From MED660 sp002691025 (GTDB lineage Bacteria; Myxococcota_A; UBA9160; UBA4427), in assembly GCA_002170485.2 (NCBI GenBank), contig NHDZ02000044.1, forward strand, positions 1-39,362: 39,362 bases of DNA, given 5' to 3'. Both the position numbers and the translations under genes were made by a program. Numbering within the stretch: position 1 is the first letter of the stretch; every line of letters begins with the position of its first letter. The notes beneath the pieces were generated by a model. That model was not told where the DNA came from. It saw only the letters and a list, made by a program, of their open reading frames with translations, and did not search any database. Shown in pieces: positions 18,126 through 26,835 of the stretch.

Positions 18126-19289
18126 TCAACGCGCTCCCAATCCGCTTGACAGCCTCTCACCCGTNGCGGGCCTCACTACAGCCTCCCGGCCTCCTTCGCT
18201 TCCCGCCGCCAGTCCANNTCCTGAACCCAGTGGCGAAACAAACTCTTCAAGCCACAAGTGTGTGTACTCCTCTGNAAGCAACTCCAGGTGTTTGACCGGA
18301 ACCGGCGGAAGAACGCGACAGGCGCCATCCACATTCTCGCTCCATTCCTCTACAGGGATAGTGCTCTCGTGCACGATAATGGTGTCACCCGGATATCTGG
18401 AAATCTCATAATGCTTGCGTGCGCGTGCATAGATGGGCTGCATATGGGTCCAGATCAGCCTGGAAGGTAGGGGGCGCCGCATCAGGAAGTATCGATAACA
18501 CTCCATGCGCCCACGCAATCTACGTACTTTGTTGTACACCCGCCTCGAATACAGCCCATAGCGCTTACGACCCATGTGCAGCATCCGGCGGAGCGCACCT
18601 CGCGAACTCACCCGCGCTCGGCTCGACTGCAAGAAGAACTCCCGCAACCGTCCAGGCTCTCCGGCGGGGGAGAGGAGCATGAGGAGTTCCACCTTCTTCC
18701 CCATGGCCATAAGCCGGTTGGCAATTTCATACGCCAGAGGACCTCCGATGGAAAAGCCCCCGATGCAATANGGGCCCTCCGGCTCCACATGAAGAATCGT
18801 CTCCAGGTAGTACTCGGCCATTGCGTCCATCGTGCGNTGTCGAGCCGATTTACCGTCACTCCCCTGGTGATGGAGGTAGTAGACCGGTCTCTCGGGAGGA
18901 ATGTAGGGGGCACTCAGTTCCAGGAACTCGTATCCGTTCAACCAGAAGAGAGGAGTCAAATCAGCCCCCTCATTCACCGTGGTGCAATCGGCCGCTCCTA
19001 TCGGAAGTCGCCGCGTCCGGTTTCTCATTTCGGGACCATCACGGATCAGCAACTCAGCGAGGAGTTCCGCGTTCGAGTGAAGGAAGATTTCCTTGGCGGT
19101 AATCGGCACATCCCACTCTTCCTCGATGGAAATNGCGAGGTTGAGATAGCCCACCGAATCCAGTCCCAATACATGGAAGTCCTCATCAAAAGGGACCTCA
19201 GTCGGCTCCCGCTCGACCAGAGCAGACACGCGCGCCTGTAGCCACGTTTTCAGCACGGGAAGCGGGGGGATAGGCTTGTGTTCATCCAT
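18126..19289 (-). CDS. ACP-thioesterase didomain protein
   Basis: The N-terminal carrier protein domain (about 10-85) has its phosphopantetheine site at Ser45 in LGLDS. An alpha/beta-hydrolase thioesterase domain (about 100-355) follows, with Ser180 in GGFSIGG. The position 27 residues later, where the catalytic Asp is expected, holds Ser207 (LLSPAG). The acid must come from elsewhere or the domain is a weak hydrolase. A histidine in PVKHLELL could be the base. It lies upstream of the PKS on the same strand, so it may receive the finished chain from the PKS ACP and release it or hand it on. The last 30 residues, after the LWLEEF segment, look like read-through beyond a frame error, because N bases occur just there. 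The true C-terminus may be shorter. No clear ribosome binding site is visible. Confidence 0.82.
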   Translation of the reverse strand: MDEHKPIPPLPVLKTWLQARVSALVEREPTEVPFDEDFHVLGLDSVGYLNLXISIEEEWDVPITAKEIFLHSNAELLAELLIRDGPEMRNRTRRLPIGAADCTTVNEGADLTPLFWLNGYEFLELSAPYIPPERPVYYLHHQGSDGKSARXRTMDAMAEYYLETILHVEPEGXYCIGGFSIGGPLAYEIANRLMAMGKKVELLMLLSPAGEPGRLREFFLQSSRARVSSRGALRRMLHMGRKRYGLYSRRVYNKVRRLRGRMECYRYFLMRRPLPSRLIWTHMQPIYARARKHYEISRYPGDTIIVHESTIPVEEWSENVDGACRVLPPVPVKHLELLXEEYTHLWLEEFVSPLGSGXGLAAGSEGGREAVVRPXTGERLSSGLGAR

Positions 19290-19763
19290 CGTAAACGAAT
19301 CCAGACAATCGAAGGGAGAGCTCTCCTAGCCACGATCGGCACAGGGAAGTCNAAAATGAAGCTTCACGTCGACCGCTCACGCGTNNATGGTGAGCGCGGC
19401 ACCCGTCCATTGTCGCATGAATCGGGTCAGCCCTGGCATGAGCAACATGNGGCCANNGAATATCGCGCTTTCTCTCGGCGAGCGCCAACACCCCGGCCTT
19501 ACCCCGTGCCCTTCAACCCGNGCTCCCNCCTCATGCCACNGGTTACAGCGTGACTGAAACCGGCGNCTCTGGCCGCCCCCGCCCTCCACGGGCCGTGCAC
19601 AATCACGCATAGGGGGCNGNTGACCTATCCANGGATTCCTTCAACGCCTCGGCNCGGCAACGGGGCCTGATAGACCCANATCTTCAGACCAGGCCGGAGC
19701 GTCGTCCGCTCTCGCCACCCANATTGAGAGTGGGAAGGAAGTCTTTTAGACTCGCGAAGGACG
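19290..19763. other. Intergenic, low-quality sequence rich in N
   Basis: This 474-base gap between divergent genes contains more than ten ambiguous bases. No open frame in it has recognisable protein features. It should contain the promoter of the ACP-thioesterase/PKS transcript and that of the SnoaL-like gene. A small perfect inverted repeat, AGTCT-TTT-AGACT (19739-19751), lies just before the ribosome binding site of the latter. Small sequence errors here could hide a short gene. Confidence 0.4.
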
Positions 19764-20390
19764 ATGACACAAAACGGAGAGCGCCCGATGNCCCCTCGAA
19801 CCCGATCGCCCCTTTGGGCCGTCTTCAGCACGATTGCCCTGCTTGCCGTCATCTTGACGGCNGGGGTANCAATCCAGGAATCCATCGCCGNGGAACTCCT
19901 GCCCTCGAATGGCCATGCGCTTCTAGACGCCGGAGACCCGTCGCCCGAGAANCGGTTGGCCATTGAACGACTCCTGAGTCTGTACGCCCACCTCTACGAC
20001 GACTACGAAACCAAAGCGTGGTCCACCTTGTTTGTAGAAGACGCCACCTTCGAGATCGCCTACCGGAAGGGCGGCCCNCACGCGCGATCGGTCTGGAACG
20101 GGCGACAGGAGATCTTGAGTCACCTCGCCCCAAGACGTGCCCAGTTTCGCGCCGAGGGTGTCGGGAAACGACATTACCTTGCGAATCCCCTCGTGTATGA
20201 ACTCCGACAGGACAAGGCTCGAGTTTCGGCCTACCTGCTGCTCACCACCATCCATCCAGACGGGAAGGTCGTGCTCTCGGGATCCGGCCGGTACGACGGC
20301 CGGGTCATCAAGACCTCGGCAGGCTGGCGCATCCAATCCTGGCGNTTCACACCCGACGGAGATCCCGTTGATTTTGCGGGTGGCTTGTAG
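19764..20390 (+). CDS. Membrane-anchored SnoaL-like (NTF2-fold) protein
   Basis: The protein has 208 residues. Residues about 15-35 form one hydrophobic segment that can act as a signal anchor or uncleaved signal peptide. The rest is an NTF2-like domain beginning LAIERLLSLYAHLYDDYE, then LFVEDATFEI and a final GWRIQSW strand, typical of SnoaL_4 proteins. The domain would sit in the periplasm or on the membrane surface. The start has AAGGA a few bases upstream. Five ambiguous bases fall in the coding sequence but the frame holds. Neighbours are the ACP-thioesterase (divergent) and prfC (convergent). The substrate is unknown. Confidence 0.68.
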   Translation: MTQNGERPMXPRTRSPLWAVFSTIALLAVILTXGVXIQESIAXELLPSNGHALLDAGDPSPEXRLAIERLLSLYAHLYDDYETKAWSTLFVEDATFEIAYRKGGXHARSVWNGRQEILSHLAPRRAQFRAEGVGKRHYLANPLVYELRQDKARVSAYLLLTTIHPDGKVVLSGSGRYDGRVIKTSAGWRIQSWXFTPDGDPVDFAGGL

Positions 20391-20440
20391 GACCCCGCCT
20401 CAGCCCAGAGCGGGAAAGCNNTCCCCNACCCCGCCCGACT

Positions 20441-22072
20441 TCATCGCGCCGTTTCAAAGAGTTCCGGGTCGGCNGTCTCTGAGAGGTCGAGTTCTTCATG
20501 CCTCTCCAGCGCNCGCTGCACGTCCCAGTCACTATGAGCCAGAAGCACAAAGCGATCCTGCGAGTCCTTCACCACCTGGATCCGCTCCGCGTAGCGGAAG
20601 ATNTCAGGATCAAAATCACCCTGGGGCCAACGAGCCAGCTTGAAGGGGAGGCTCGTCAACTGAAGGTCGACCCTGTATTCGCTCTTGAGCCTGTGCTTCA
20701 TGACTTCAAACTGCAAAGGCCCCATGGCACCGAGGATCCAACCCGCCGCCGCCGATTCATGAGCCCGAAAGGACTGAACCGCCCCTTCCTGCACCAGTTG
20801 CGTGATCCCTTTCTCCAGGGATTTCCGCTTGGGGACAGCCGAAAGCTCGACTCGCATGAAGGATTCGGGGGAGAAACTCGGAATGCCCGCGTAGAGGAAA
20901 TCGCCCACATCGCTCACGGTATCCCCGATGCGGAAGAGTCCGGGATCGAAAAGACCCACCACATCCCCGGGATACGCCACTTCGATTTCGTGACGGTCAC
21001 TGCCCATGATCAGAGTGGAATTCATCAGCCGAAGCGTTTTTCCGGTGCGGACATGTCGAGTTGTCTCGCCCTTCGCAAAGCGACCCGAGCAGACACGAAG
21101 AAACGCAACGCGATCACGGTGATCTGGATCCATATTCGCCTGGATCTTGAAGACAAAACCCGAAAAAGGCGTCGACACGGGATCGACCCGCCCCTCACTG
21201 GAGAGCCTTCCCTCAGGACACGGCGCCATTTCAAGGAAGTGTTCCAGAAACGGTTCCACCGCAAAATTCGTCAGCGCACTCCCGAAGAACATGGGTGTCT
21301 GCTCGCCAGCCCTGACCGCATCCGCGTCCAGACGCTCCGAAGCGCCGTCGATCAGGTCAAGATTTTCCGACAGTTCATCATAGGCACTTCCCAGGGCTTC
21401 TTGAATGGCCGGAGAGTCGGGTTCTCCCTCGATCACGGTTTCATCCACACGGGTGGTCCCATGCTCACCGCCTGAATAGAGCAGAGCCCGCCTACGGAGC
21501 CGGTCGTAGACGCCTCGAAAGTCGGAGCCCGAACCGATGGGCCAATTCGCCGGCACCGCATCGATGCCCAGGATCTCCTCGATCTCACTCATGAGGTCCA
21601 GACCGTCCCGCCCGAAACGGTCCATCTTGTTGACGAATGTAAAAATGGGAATTCGCCTCAGGCGACAGACCTGGAAGAGTTTTCGCGTCTGATCCTCGAC
21701 GCCTTTTGCGGCATCCATCAGCATGACGGCCGAGTCTGCCGCCATCAACGTGCGGTAGGTATCCTCACTGAAATCACGATGGCCCGGCGTGTCGAGGATG
21801 TTGACACGCTTGTCCCCGTAGTCGAAATAAAGCGCGGAACTACTGACCGAAATCCCTCTTTGCTGCTCGAGTTCCAACCAATCGCTCGTAGCGTGGCGCG
21901 CGGATCGCTGGCCCCGTACCGCGCCGGCCTCCCGTACCGCCCCTCCATAGAGAAGAAGCTTCTCGGTCAGGGTGGTCTTCCCCGCATCCGGGTGGGAAAT
22001 GATCGCAAAGGTACGACGCCGAGCGACTTCTCGCTCAATCGACGCCTCGCCTGCTCCTTGACCTGATCCCAT
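20441..22072 (-). CDS. prfC: Peptide chain release factor 3 (RF3), translational GTPase
   Basis: The 543-residue protein has the full RF3 length and begins with the GTPase P-loop SHPDAGKTTLTEK, then ERGIS-like EQQRGISVSSS (switch I), DTPGH (G3) and NKMD (G4). The RF3-specific segments FEVMKHRLKSEY and the C-terminal domain with LARW follow. RF3 uses GTP to recycle RF1 or RF2 from the ribosome after peptide release. This is the only clear housekeeping gene in the window, and it separates the biosynthetic and catabolic regions. The next gene upstream on the same strand ends 136 bases away, so prfC probably has its own promoter. A few N bases occur near the C-terminus. Confidence 0.97.
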   Translation of the reverse strand: MGSGQGAGEASIEREVARRRTFAIISHPDAGKTTLTEKLLLYGGAVREAGAVRGQRSARHATSDWLELEQQRGISVSSSALYFDYGDKRVNILDTPGHRDFSEDTYRTLMAADSAVMLMDAAKGVEDQTRKLFQVCRLRRIPIFTFVNKMDRFGRDGLDLMSEIEEILGIDAVPANWPIGSGSDFRGVYDRLRRRALLYSGGEHGTTRVDETVIEGEPDSPAIQEALGSAYDELSENLDLIDGASERLDADAVRAGEQTPMFFGSALTNFAVEPFLEHFLEMAPCPEGRLSSEGRVDPVSTPFSGFVFKIQANMDPDHRDRVAFLRVCSGRFAKGETTRHVRTGKTLRLMNSTLIMGSDRHEIEVAYPGDVVGLFDPGLFRIGDTVSDVGDFLYAGIPSFSPESFMRVELSAVPKRKSLEKGITQLVQEGAVQSFRAHESAAAGWILGAMGPLQFEVMKHRLKSEYRVDLQLTSLPFKLARWPQGDFDPXIFRYAERIQVVKDSQDRFVLLAHSDWDVQXALERHEELDLSEXADPELFETAR

Positions 22073-22208
22073 CCGCCCGATTCTCCTGGCCTGACCCTAC
22101 TTCTGCGCTGCGCTTGATACCAGAGGAGCGGCCATCCGGAAAGTCCACACGGACGCAACCCCGCCATTTACTTCCAGAACCCCGCTTCCCCGCGGTCATC
22201 GTGGGCTC

Positions 22209-23219
22209 TCAGGACGTGGGGCACGCCACGAAAGTCGGCGTTTCCGTCTCCAGATCGATGGCCCGAACGAGTCCCGCCTCCCCGTCCAGGAGGTATCGAT
22301 TGCAATCCACATCGTTGAGGAACTTCCGGGGAGGACTCAACCCCATTTCGTAGAGGGGGAGGCAGCGGATGATATAGACGGACCGGTACGATGAGCACTT
22401 CCAGGTCTCGACATCATGAAAGAGCTTGTTGTTGAAGAGAATGACCTCCCCTTTTCTCATATCGATGGTCGACATCTCCACTTTGCGATAGTGCCGACGC
22501 GTTCGAAGGTTCCGCTCCTCACTCATCCGGCGATACGCGTCGGCGATATGCTTCCGACGTCGGCACGTCTCCGCACCTTCTCGCGTGACTCGCCCGTCCT
22601 TCAGGGCCGCGCCCTGGTCCTTGCAGTAGCGAGCAAACGCCTGAACGGACCGGTTCCGCTCCGCAAAGAGAACGCTCTCTTCAGGATGGCGCTCCACCGA
22701 GAGTCGCCCCCCAGTCTCCTCGTTCATGTCCTGCAAGGCGATATAGACCGTGATGTCGTCGCCCGTTTGGAAGAAGATGTCCCAACCGAAGCCATCATCG
22801 TGGAAGCCGAAGTTGTGGTCATGCTTCGTGCCCTCCAGGAGTATGTCATGGGCGGCTAGAAATGAGGTCTCGCGTAGATGATCCTTCAGCCCACGCTCGA
22901 GCAGAGCCTCGAGGACCACTGGAATCATCTCGGTGGATCCGTAGATCGACTTCTCGTAGACCTTGGGGCTCGATGAAGGCCGGGCTCCCCCCGGAACCCA
23001 CGACCTGAGCAGATGCTTCAGTCGGGCTTTGCGGCCCGGCTCCCTCGGGCTCGCAATGGCATTGGACTCGAAGTAGCTCCAATTGGACAGGGAGGCGGGC
23101 ATGGCCTGGTAGAGCCCCCGGATCTGATCCAGTACGGCATCGGGGAGCACCAGTCCCGTCCGCACAAAACCCTGTGATTGAAACTCAGCATAGGAGGCCT
23201 CTGACAGAACCGTCCGCAT
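22209..23219 (-). CDS. Phytanoyl-CoA dioxygenase (PhyH)-like Fe(II)/2-oxoglutarate oxygenase
   Basis: This 336-residue protein has the double-stranded beta-helix metal triad His140, Asp142 (FHDDGFGWD) and His268 (NNKLFHDVE), with Arg279 placed to bind the 2-oxoglutarate carboxylate. The segments ALQDMNEETGGRLSV and KGEVILFNN are standard for the PhyH family. Family members hydroxylate the alpha carbon of branched acyl-CoAs or various small molecules. It comes last in the long minus-strand cluster, 39 bases after the double CoA-transferase, with GAGGG before its ATG. An acyl-CoA substrate fits the neighbours but is inference. An insert of about 60 charged residues (185-245) between the metal ligands is longer than in simple PhyH proteins. 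Confidence 0.85.
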   Translation of the reverse strand: MRTVLSEASYAEFQSQGFVRTGLVLPDAVLDQIRGLYQAMPASLSNWSYFESNAIASPREPGRKARLKHLLRSWVPGGARPSSSPKVYEKSIYGSTEMIPVVLEALLERGLKDHLRETSFLAAHDILLEGTKHDHNFGFHDDGFGWDIFFQTGDDITVYIALQDMNEETGGRLSVERHPEESVLFAERNRSVQAFARYCKDQGAALKDGRVTREGAETCRRRKHIADAYRRMSEERNLRTRRHYRKVEMSTIDMRKGEVILFNNKLFHDVETWKCSSYRSVYIIRCLPLYEMGLSPPRKFLNDVDCNRYLLDGEAGLVRAIDLETETPTFVACPTS

Positions 23220-23258
23220 GAAAATGCCCTCAATATGGCCCGGCCAGGCGGACGGAAC

Positions 23259-25640
23259 TCAGACCCCCTCGGGCCAGCTTCCGATCACCCGCCCCTCCTC
23301 GAGTTGCTCGATCTCGGCCGCAGTATATCCCAGTTCTGCCAGGACCTCGGCGTTATGCTGCCCCAACAACGGGGCCGCGCTCCGGAGCCAGTGCGGGACA
23401 CTTCGGTACCGGAAAGGGGCACTCATGGTCAGCTGACTTCCAGCCAACGGATGATCCACTTCATCAAAGAAGCCTCGTGCGACCAGTTGAGGGTGTTCCG
23501 CCAGGGTGCGAGGGTCCACGATCTTGGCGGCGGGGACCCCTTCGGCGAGAAGTTCTTCCACACAGCTCCCGAGGTCCCGTTCCGCGAACACACCGCGCAG
23601 GGCCTCATCGATCACATCGGACTTCGCCGTGCGACTCTCCAGATCGGGGCCGCAATCCCCGGCCCAGTCCGGGCTTCCCAACCACGCGACGAGGCTTCTC
23701 CATTGAGCCTCGGTCTCCACCGAGAGAGCCAGCCATTGCGGGTGGTCCGTGATGTGATGCCCCTGACAGGGATAAAGGCCTTGCGGCGCCGTACCGGGGC
23801 TTCGATTCCCGGCTCGGCCCATGATCTCGCCGTATGCGGTGTATTCCCCTACCTGTTGCGCAGTCACATTCAGTGCGGCTTCCAACATGCAGCACTCCAC
23901 GAAGTGCCCGCGACCGCTCATATCACGTTCTTCCAGGGCGAGGAGAAGTGCGAACGCCGCGTGGACGCCCGCCATCGGGTCACAGGGGCCTCTTTGGATC
24001 CGCGGTTGATCCGTCACGTGTCCAGTCAGCCAGGACAAGCCGGCCATCTGCTCCATGGTCGCCGCAAAACCTACATTGTCGCGCCAGGGTCCATCGAGTC
24101 CAAACGCCGGCATCCTTACGTAGTGGCATCGCGGATTGACCGACTGTACGTGCTCCCAGGTGACTCCGAATCCCTCCATCACCCGCGGACTGAAATTCTC
24201 CACCAGCACATCGGCCTCGGCGATCAGGCGATCCAGCGCCTCCCGCCCCTTCGGGTCCGACAAGTCCAGCGTGATGCCCCGCTTGTTCGAGTTGGCGGAA
24301 AGATAGATGAAGCTGCATTCCCACCAGTCCTCGTGTTGGGCCGCAAACGCCCCTCCCACCGACCGTGAGCCATCCATACGCTGGATCGACTCGACATGGA
24401 TCACTTCCGCTCCGAGCATGGCGAGCATTTGTGTGGCGATGGGCCCCGCCCACCACGTCGTGCAGTCTACGACACGAAGCCCCTCCAGCGGTCGATGCCG
24501 CTCCGCTTGAGCCACTGGACGCTCGACTGTGCGCGACTCGACCTGCCCTTCGTGCTCACCCAGTGAGGGCGCCGGGGATCCAAGCGGCGGCCGCTCGCCA
24601 TCGATCCGGTAGGGCGCCGCAGGTCGCAAAAAACCACCGGAGGGATCTTCCACGAAAACATCCCGGGCCTTCAACTGCTCCTGATCGAGCACGGTCTGGC
24701 CGTTACAGATGGGCGATACCGGAATCCGGAACATCTGGGCCAATTCCACGATCTCGTGCGTGCTGTGTTCTCTCGTGTAGGCATGCACGAGTTCTTCAAA
24801 TTCGTCCAATCGGGTCAGCCGTTGTCCAAACTGACTGAACTCTTCGGATTCGCGCAGGTCCTCTCGTCCGATCATCAGTAGAAAATCAGACATCTGCTGG
24901 GCCGAGTAGGTCGTGAAGCCCACAAACCCGTCCTTCGTCGGTTCGATGGAAGGCGTTTCCAGATTCGGAAGCGAGCCCAGAGCGGGAGGTCGCCCGAGGA
25001 TTCCCCACATCAGATCGATGTAGCAGTTCGTCGAAAGAGCCGTCACTTCATGCAGGGAGAAGTCGATGTGCTCGCCCTGCCCCGTTCTCCGCGCGTGTCT
25101 CATGGCGGCCAACGCAGAAACAGCTGCGAAGCTACCCCCTGTCCATCCCGAAAGTTCCCCGCCGGCCTGATAGGGCTCTGCACCGGGCCTGCCCCGCGCA
25201 CCGATGGAGCCCGACTCGGCCTGGATCGTGAAGTCGGTGGCGGGCCTATGCGCCAGGGGACCCGTCAGCCCGTACGGAGTAATCGTCAGCCACACCAACC
25301 CGGGGAAAGCCTCCACCAGGTTGGCGCGGTCGAGAGCCGTCGGGGGCCTGTCTTCGATGATGAGATCCGCCCCCTCGAGCAGGCTCTGCACCGAGGTCGA
25401 GAGAGGCGATTTCAACTCCCCACGCACGCTCCGCTTTCCGCCGTTGAGGTAGCGGAACAACACGCCATCTTCGCCCTCTTTCCTTCCGCCCGTCGCCGAG
25501 ACCGCCCGCATGGGGTCGCCGGCCTCCCCCGACTCCAACTTGATGACGTCGGCCCCACCGTCGGCAAAGAGCTTGCCACAATAGGCACCCGCTACCGTGG
25601 TCGAGTGGTCCACCACCCGATAGGCCTTCAGTCCACGCAT
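23259..25640 (-). CDS. Double-domain CaiB/BaiF (class III) CoA-transferase
   Basis: The 793-residue protein is two family III CoA-transferase domains in tandem (about 1-370 and 380-793). Both open with the family signature (LKAYRVVDHSTTVAG and LEGLRVVDCTTWWAGP) followed by GADVIKLES and GAEVIHVES. The position of the aspartate that forms the acyl anhydride in formyl-CoA transferase appears to be Glu in both halves (about 197 and 587). I chose the ATG with GGGGAAAG six bases upstream; the longer frame is not supported. These enzymes form an interlocked dimer that moves CoA between acids, for example bile acids or carnitine. Here it may activate a steroid or acyl acid. It is a paralogue of the plus-strand gene at 35540. 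Confidence 0.9.
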   Translation of the reverse strand: MRGLKAYRVVDHSTTVAGAYCGKLFADGGADVIKLESGEAGDPMRAVSATGGRKEGEDGVLFRYLNGGKRSVRGELKSPLSTSVQSLLEGADLIIEDRPPTALDRANLVEAFPGLVWLTITPYGLTGPLAHRPATDFTIQAESGSIGARGRPGAEPYQAGGELSGWTGGSFAAVSALAAMRHARRTGQGEHIDFSLHEVTALSTNCYIDLMWGILGRPPALGSLPNLETPSIEPTKDGFVGFTTYSAQQMSDFLLMIGREDLRESEEFSQFGQRLTRLDEFEELVHAYTREHSTHEIVELAQMFRIPVSPICNGQTVLDQEQLKARDVFVEDPSGGFLRPAAPYRIDGERPPLGSPAPSLGEHEGQVESRTVERPVAQAERHRPLEGLRVVDCTTWWAGPIATQMLAMLGAEVIHVESIQRMDGSRSVGGAFAAQHEDWWECSFIYLSANSNKRGITLDLSDPKGREALDRLIAEADVLVENFSPRVMEGFGVTWEHVQSVNPRCHYVRMPAFGLDGPWRDNVGFAATMEQMAGLSWLTGHVTDQPRIQRGPCDPMAGVHAAFALLLALEERDMSGRGHFVECCMLEAALNVTAQQVGEYTAYGEIMGRAGNRSPGTAPQGLYPCQGHHITDHPQWLALSVETEAQWRSLVAWLGSPDWAGDCGPDLESRTAKSDVIDEALRGVFAERDLGSCVEELLAEGVPAAKIVDPRTLAEHPQLVARGFFDEVDHPLAGSQLTMSAPFRYRSVPHWLRSAAPLLGQHNAEVLAELGYTAAEIEQLEEGRVIGSWPEGV

Positions 25641-25714
25641 GATCTTTCCCCATTCCACCGACGCAGCAGGAATTCCTTCCGCGTCACATCCGAACGCCCC
25701 GAAAGGCCCCGTCG

Positions 25715-26791
25715 CTAGCTTCGCACGCTGGGTCCAGAACCCATGCAGCCTGTGATCATTGGAAGATCGAGATAGGTCTTGATCCCCGGGTCGGGTTCGT
25801 CGCACACCAGAGGCACCGCATTCACCAGGTGGAACGCGGTGGTACTCAGGCCCTGGGCCACACGTTGGTCCTGGCTCAGTTCAGAGGGGAAGTCCACATC
25901 GATCTCCAGATTGACATCGCCCTCGATCTTGATCCGCCAGCCGGACTGCCGCGGCACATCCATCTTCCTCTCCAACTTCTCTTGCTTCCTGTCCCCGACG
26001 AACCAGATCTGCTCCTGTACGATTTCCGTGCCCGCATCGGTGATCCCGATGTGTCGGTAGTGATTGAGCGCAATGGTGCCCGGCTCAATCACGCCCACCG
26101 CAGTTTCGATGGGCTCCTTTGCCAGAATGAAATCGTGCTCGGCCTCGTACCGGCGCACGCTCGTCCCCAAACCATCCGCAATCATGTCAATCGGTTCGTT
26201 CCACGCCTTCTGCAGTGCCATCTTGATGGGATTACGAAGGGCGTGCTCCGGCGTTTTGCCGAGATTCATCAACTTTCGCATCACGCCCTCAGAGGTGTAG
26301 TACGTACACTCTCCGCATTCCGTCATGGTGATCCGGTCGATGCGGTTGCACCATCCACTGAAAACGAGGGGAAACCTCTCCGCGATACCGCCAGGGTTGC
26401 ATCCCGAAGCATGAAAGTTCGTATTCCCTTTCGCGCACGCTTCCTGGATGACCGCGGTGGCCTCTGGATTCTGGAGGAACGGGAAGTAGTAGGGGCACGG
26501 CGTAATTACATGCTTCCCGGATTCAAGGAGGGCACAGATTTCCTCCACTTTCCAGGGAAGCGGACAGTACAGAACGCAATCGGCCTCCAGGGCCATGACC
26601 TCTTCCACACTCTGCGTGGCGATCACCCCGGTGTCCTCGATCCCGACAATCGCTCCGACATCGCGTCCCGCCTTGTCATCGCTGTAGACCTTCGCGCCCA
26701 CCAGCTCAAGCCGAGGATGTCGCACCACACTCTGCACACATGAAGTCCCCACGACGCCGGTGGCCCACTGAATCACTTTATAGGTTTTCAA
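25715..26791 (-). CDS. DapB-like NAD(P)-dependent oxidoreductase (dihydrodipicolinate reductase N-terminal family)
   Basis: The 358-residue protein starts at a TTG with AGGAG seven bases upstream, giving LKTYKVIQWATGVVG. This is the Rossmann opening of the large DapB-like group that includes 2,4-diaminopentanoate dehydrogenase. The middle has the GxNPG-like segment SGCNPGGIAERFP, and the C-terminal half is a mixed alpha/beta substrate domain. Homologues of this length are common in Actinobacteria and Proteobacteria that degrade steroids and terpenoids, usually with unknown substrates. True DapB is about 250-270 residues, so a role in lysine synthesis is unlikely. It lies between the double CoA-transferase (74-base gap) and the F420-type reductase (44-base gap) on one strand. 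Confidence 0.78.
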   Translation of the reverse strand: MKTYKVIQWATGVVGTSCVQSVVRHPRLELVGAKVYSDDKAGRDVGAIVGIEDTGVIATQSVEEVMALEADCVLYCPLPWKVEEICALLESGKHVITPCPYYFPFLQNPEATAVIQEACAKGNTNFHASGCNPGGIAERFPLVFSGWCNRIDRITMTECGECTYYTSEGVMRKLMNLGKTPEHALRNPIKMALQKAWNEPIDMIADGLGTSVRRYEAEHDFILAKEPIETAVGVIEPGTIALNHYRHIGITDAGTEIVQEQIWFVGDRKQEKLERKMDVPRQSGWRIKIEGDVNLEIDVDFPSELSQDQRVAQGLSTTAFHLVNAVPLVCDEPDPGIKTYLDLPMITGCMGSGPSVRS

Positions 26792-26835
26792 CGCATGACT
26801 CCTCTCTGGTTGCTCCGGGCAGGGTCCCGCCCGCT

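Noticed and set aside
20394..20414. CCCGC...GCGGG stem between the convergent SnoaL-like and prfC genes as a terminator
   Set aside because: The stem is only five base pairs with an eleven-base loop, no T-run follows, and N bases lie beside it.
25641..25805. N-terminal extension of the double CoA-transferase that would overlap the DapB-like gene
   Set aside because: The extension has no homology-like features, and a good ribosome binding site precedes the internal ATG.
25050..26743. Plus-strand open frames opposite the double CoA-transferase and DapB-like genes
   Set aside because: The translations are rich in Arg, Pro and His without motifs, while the minus-strand frames carry clear family signatures.
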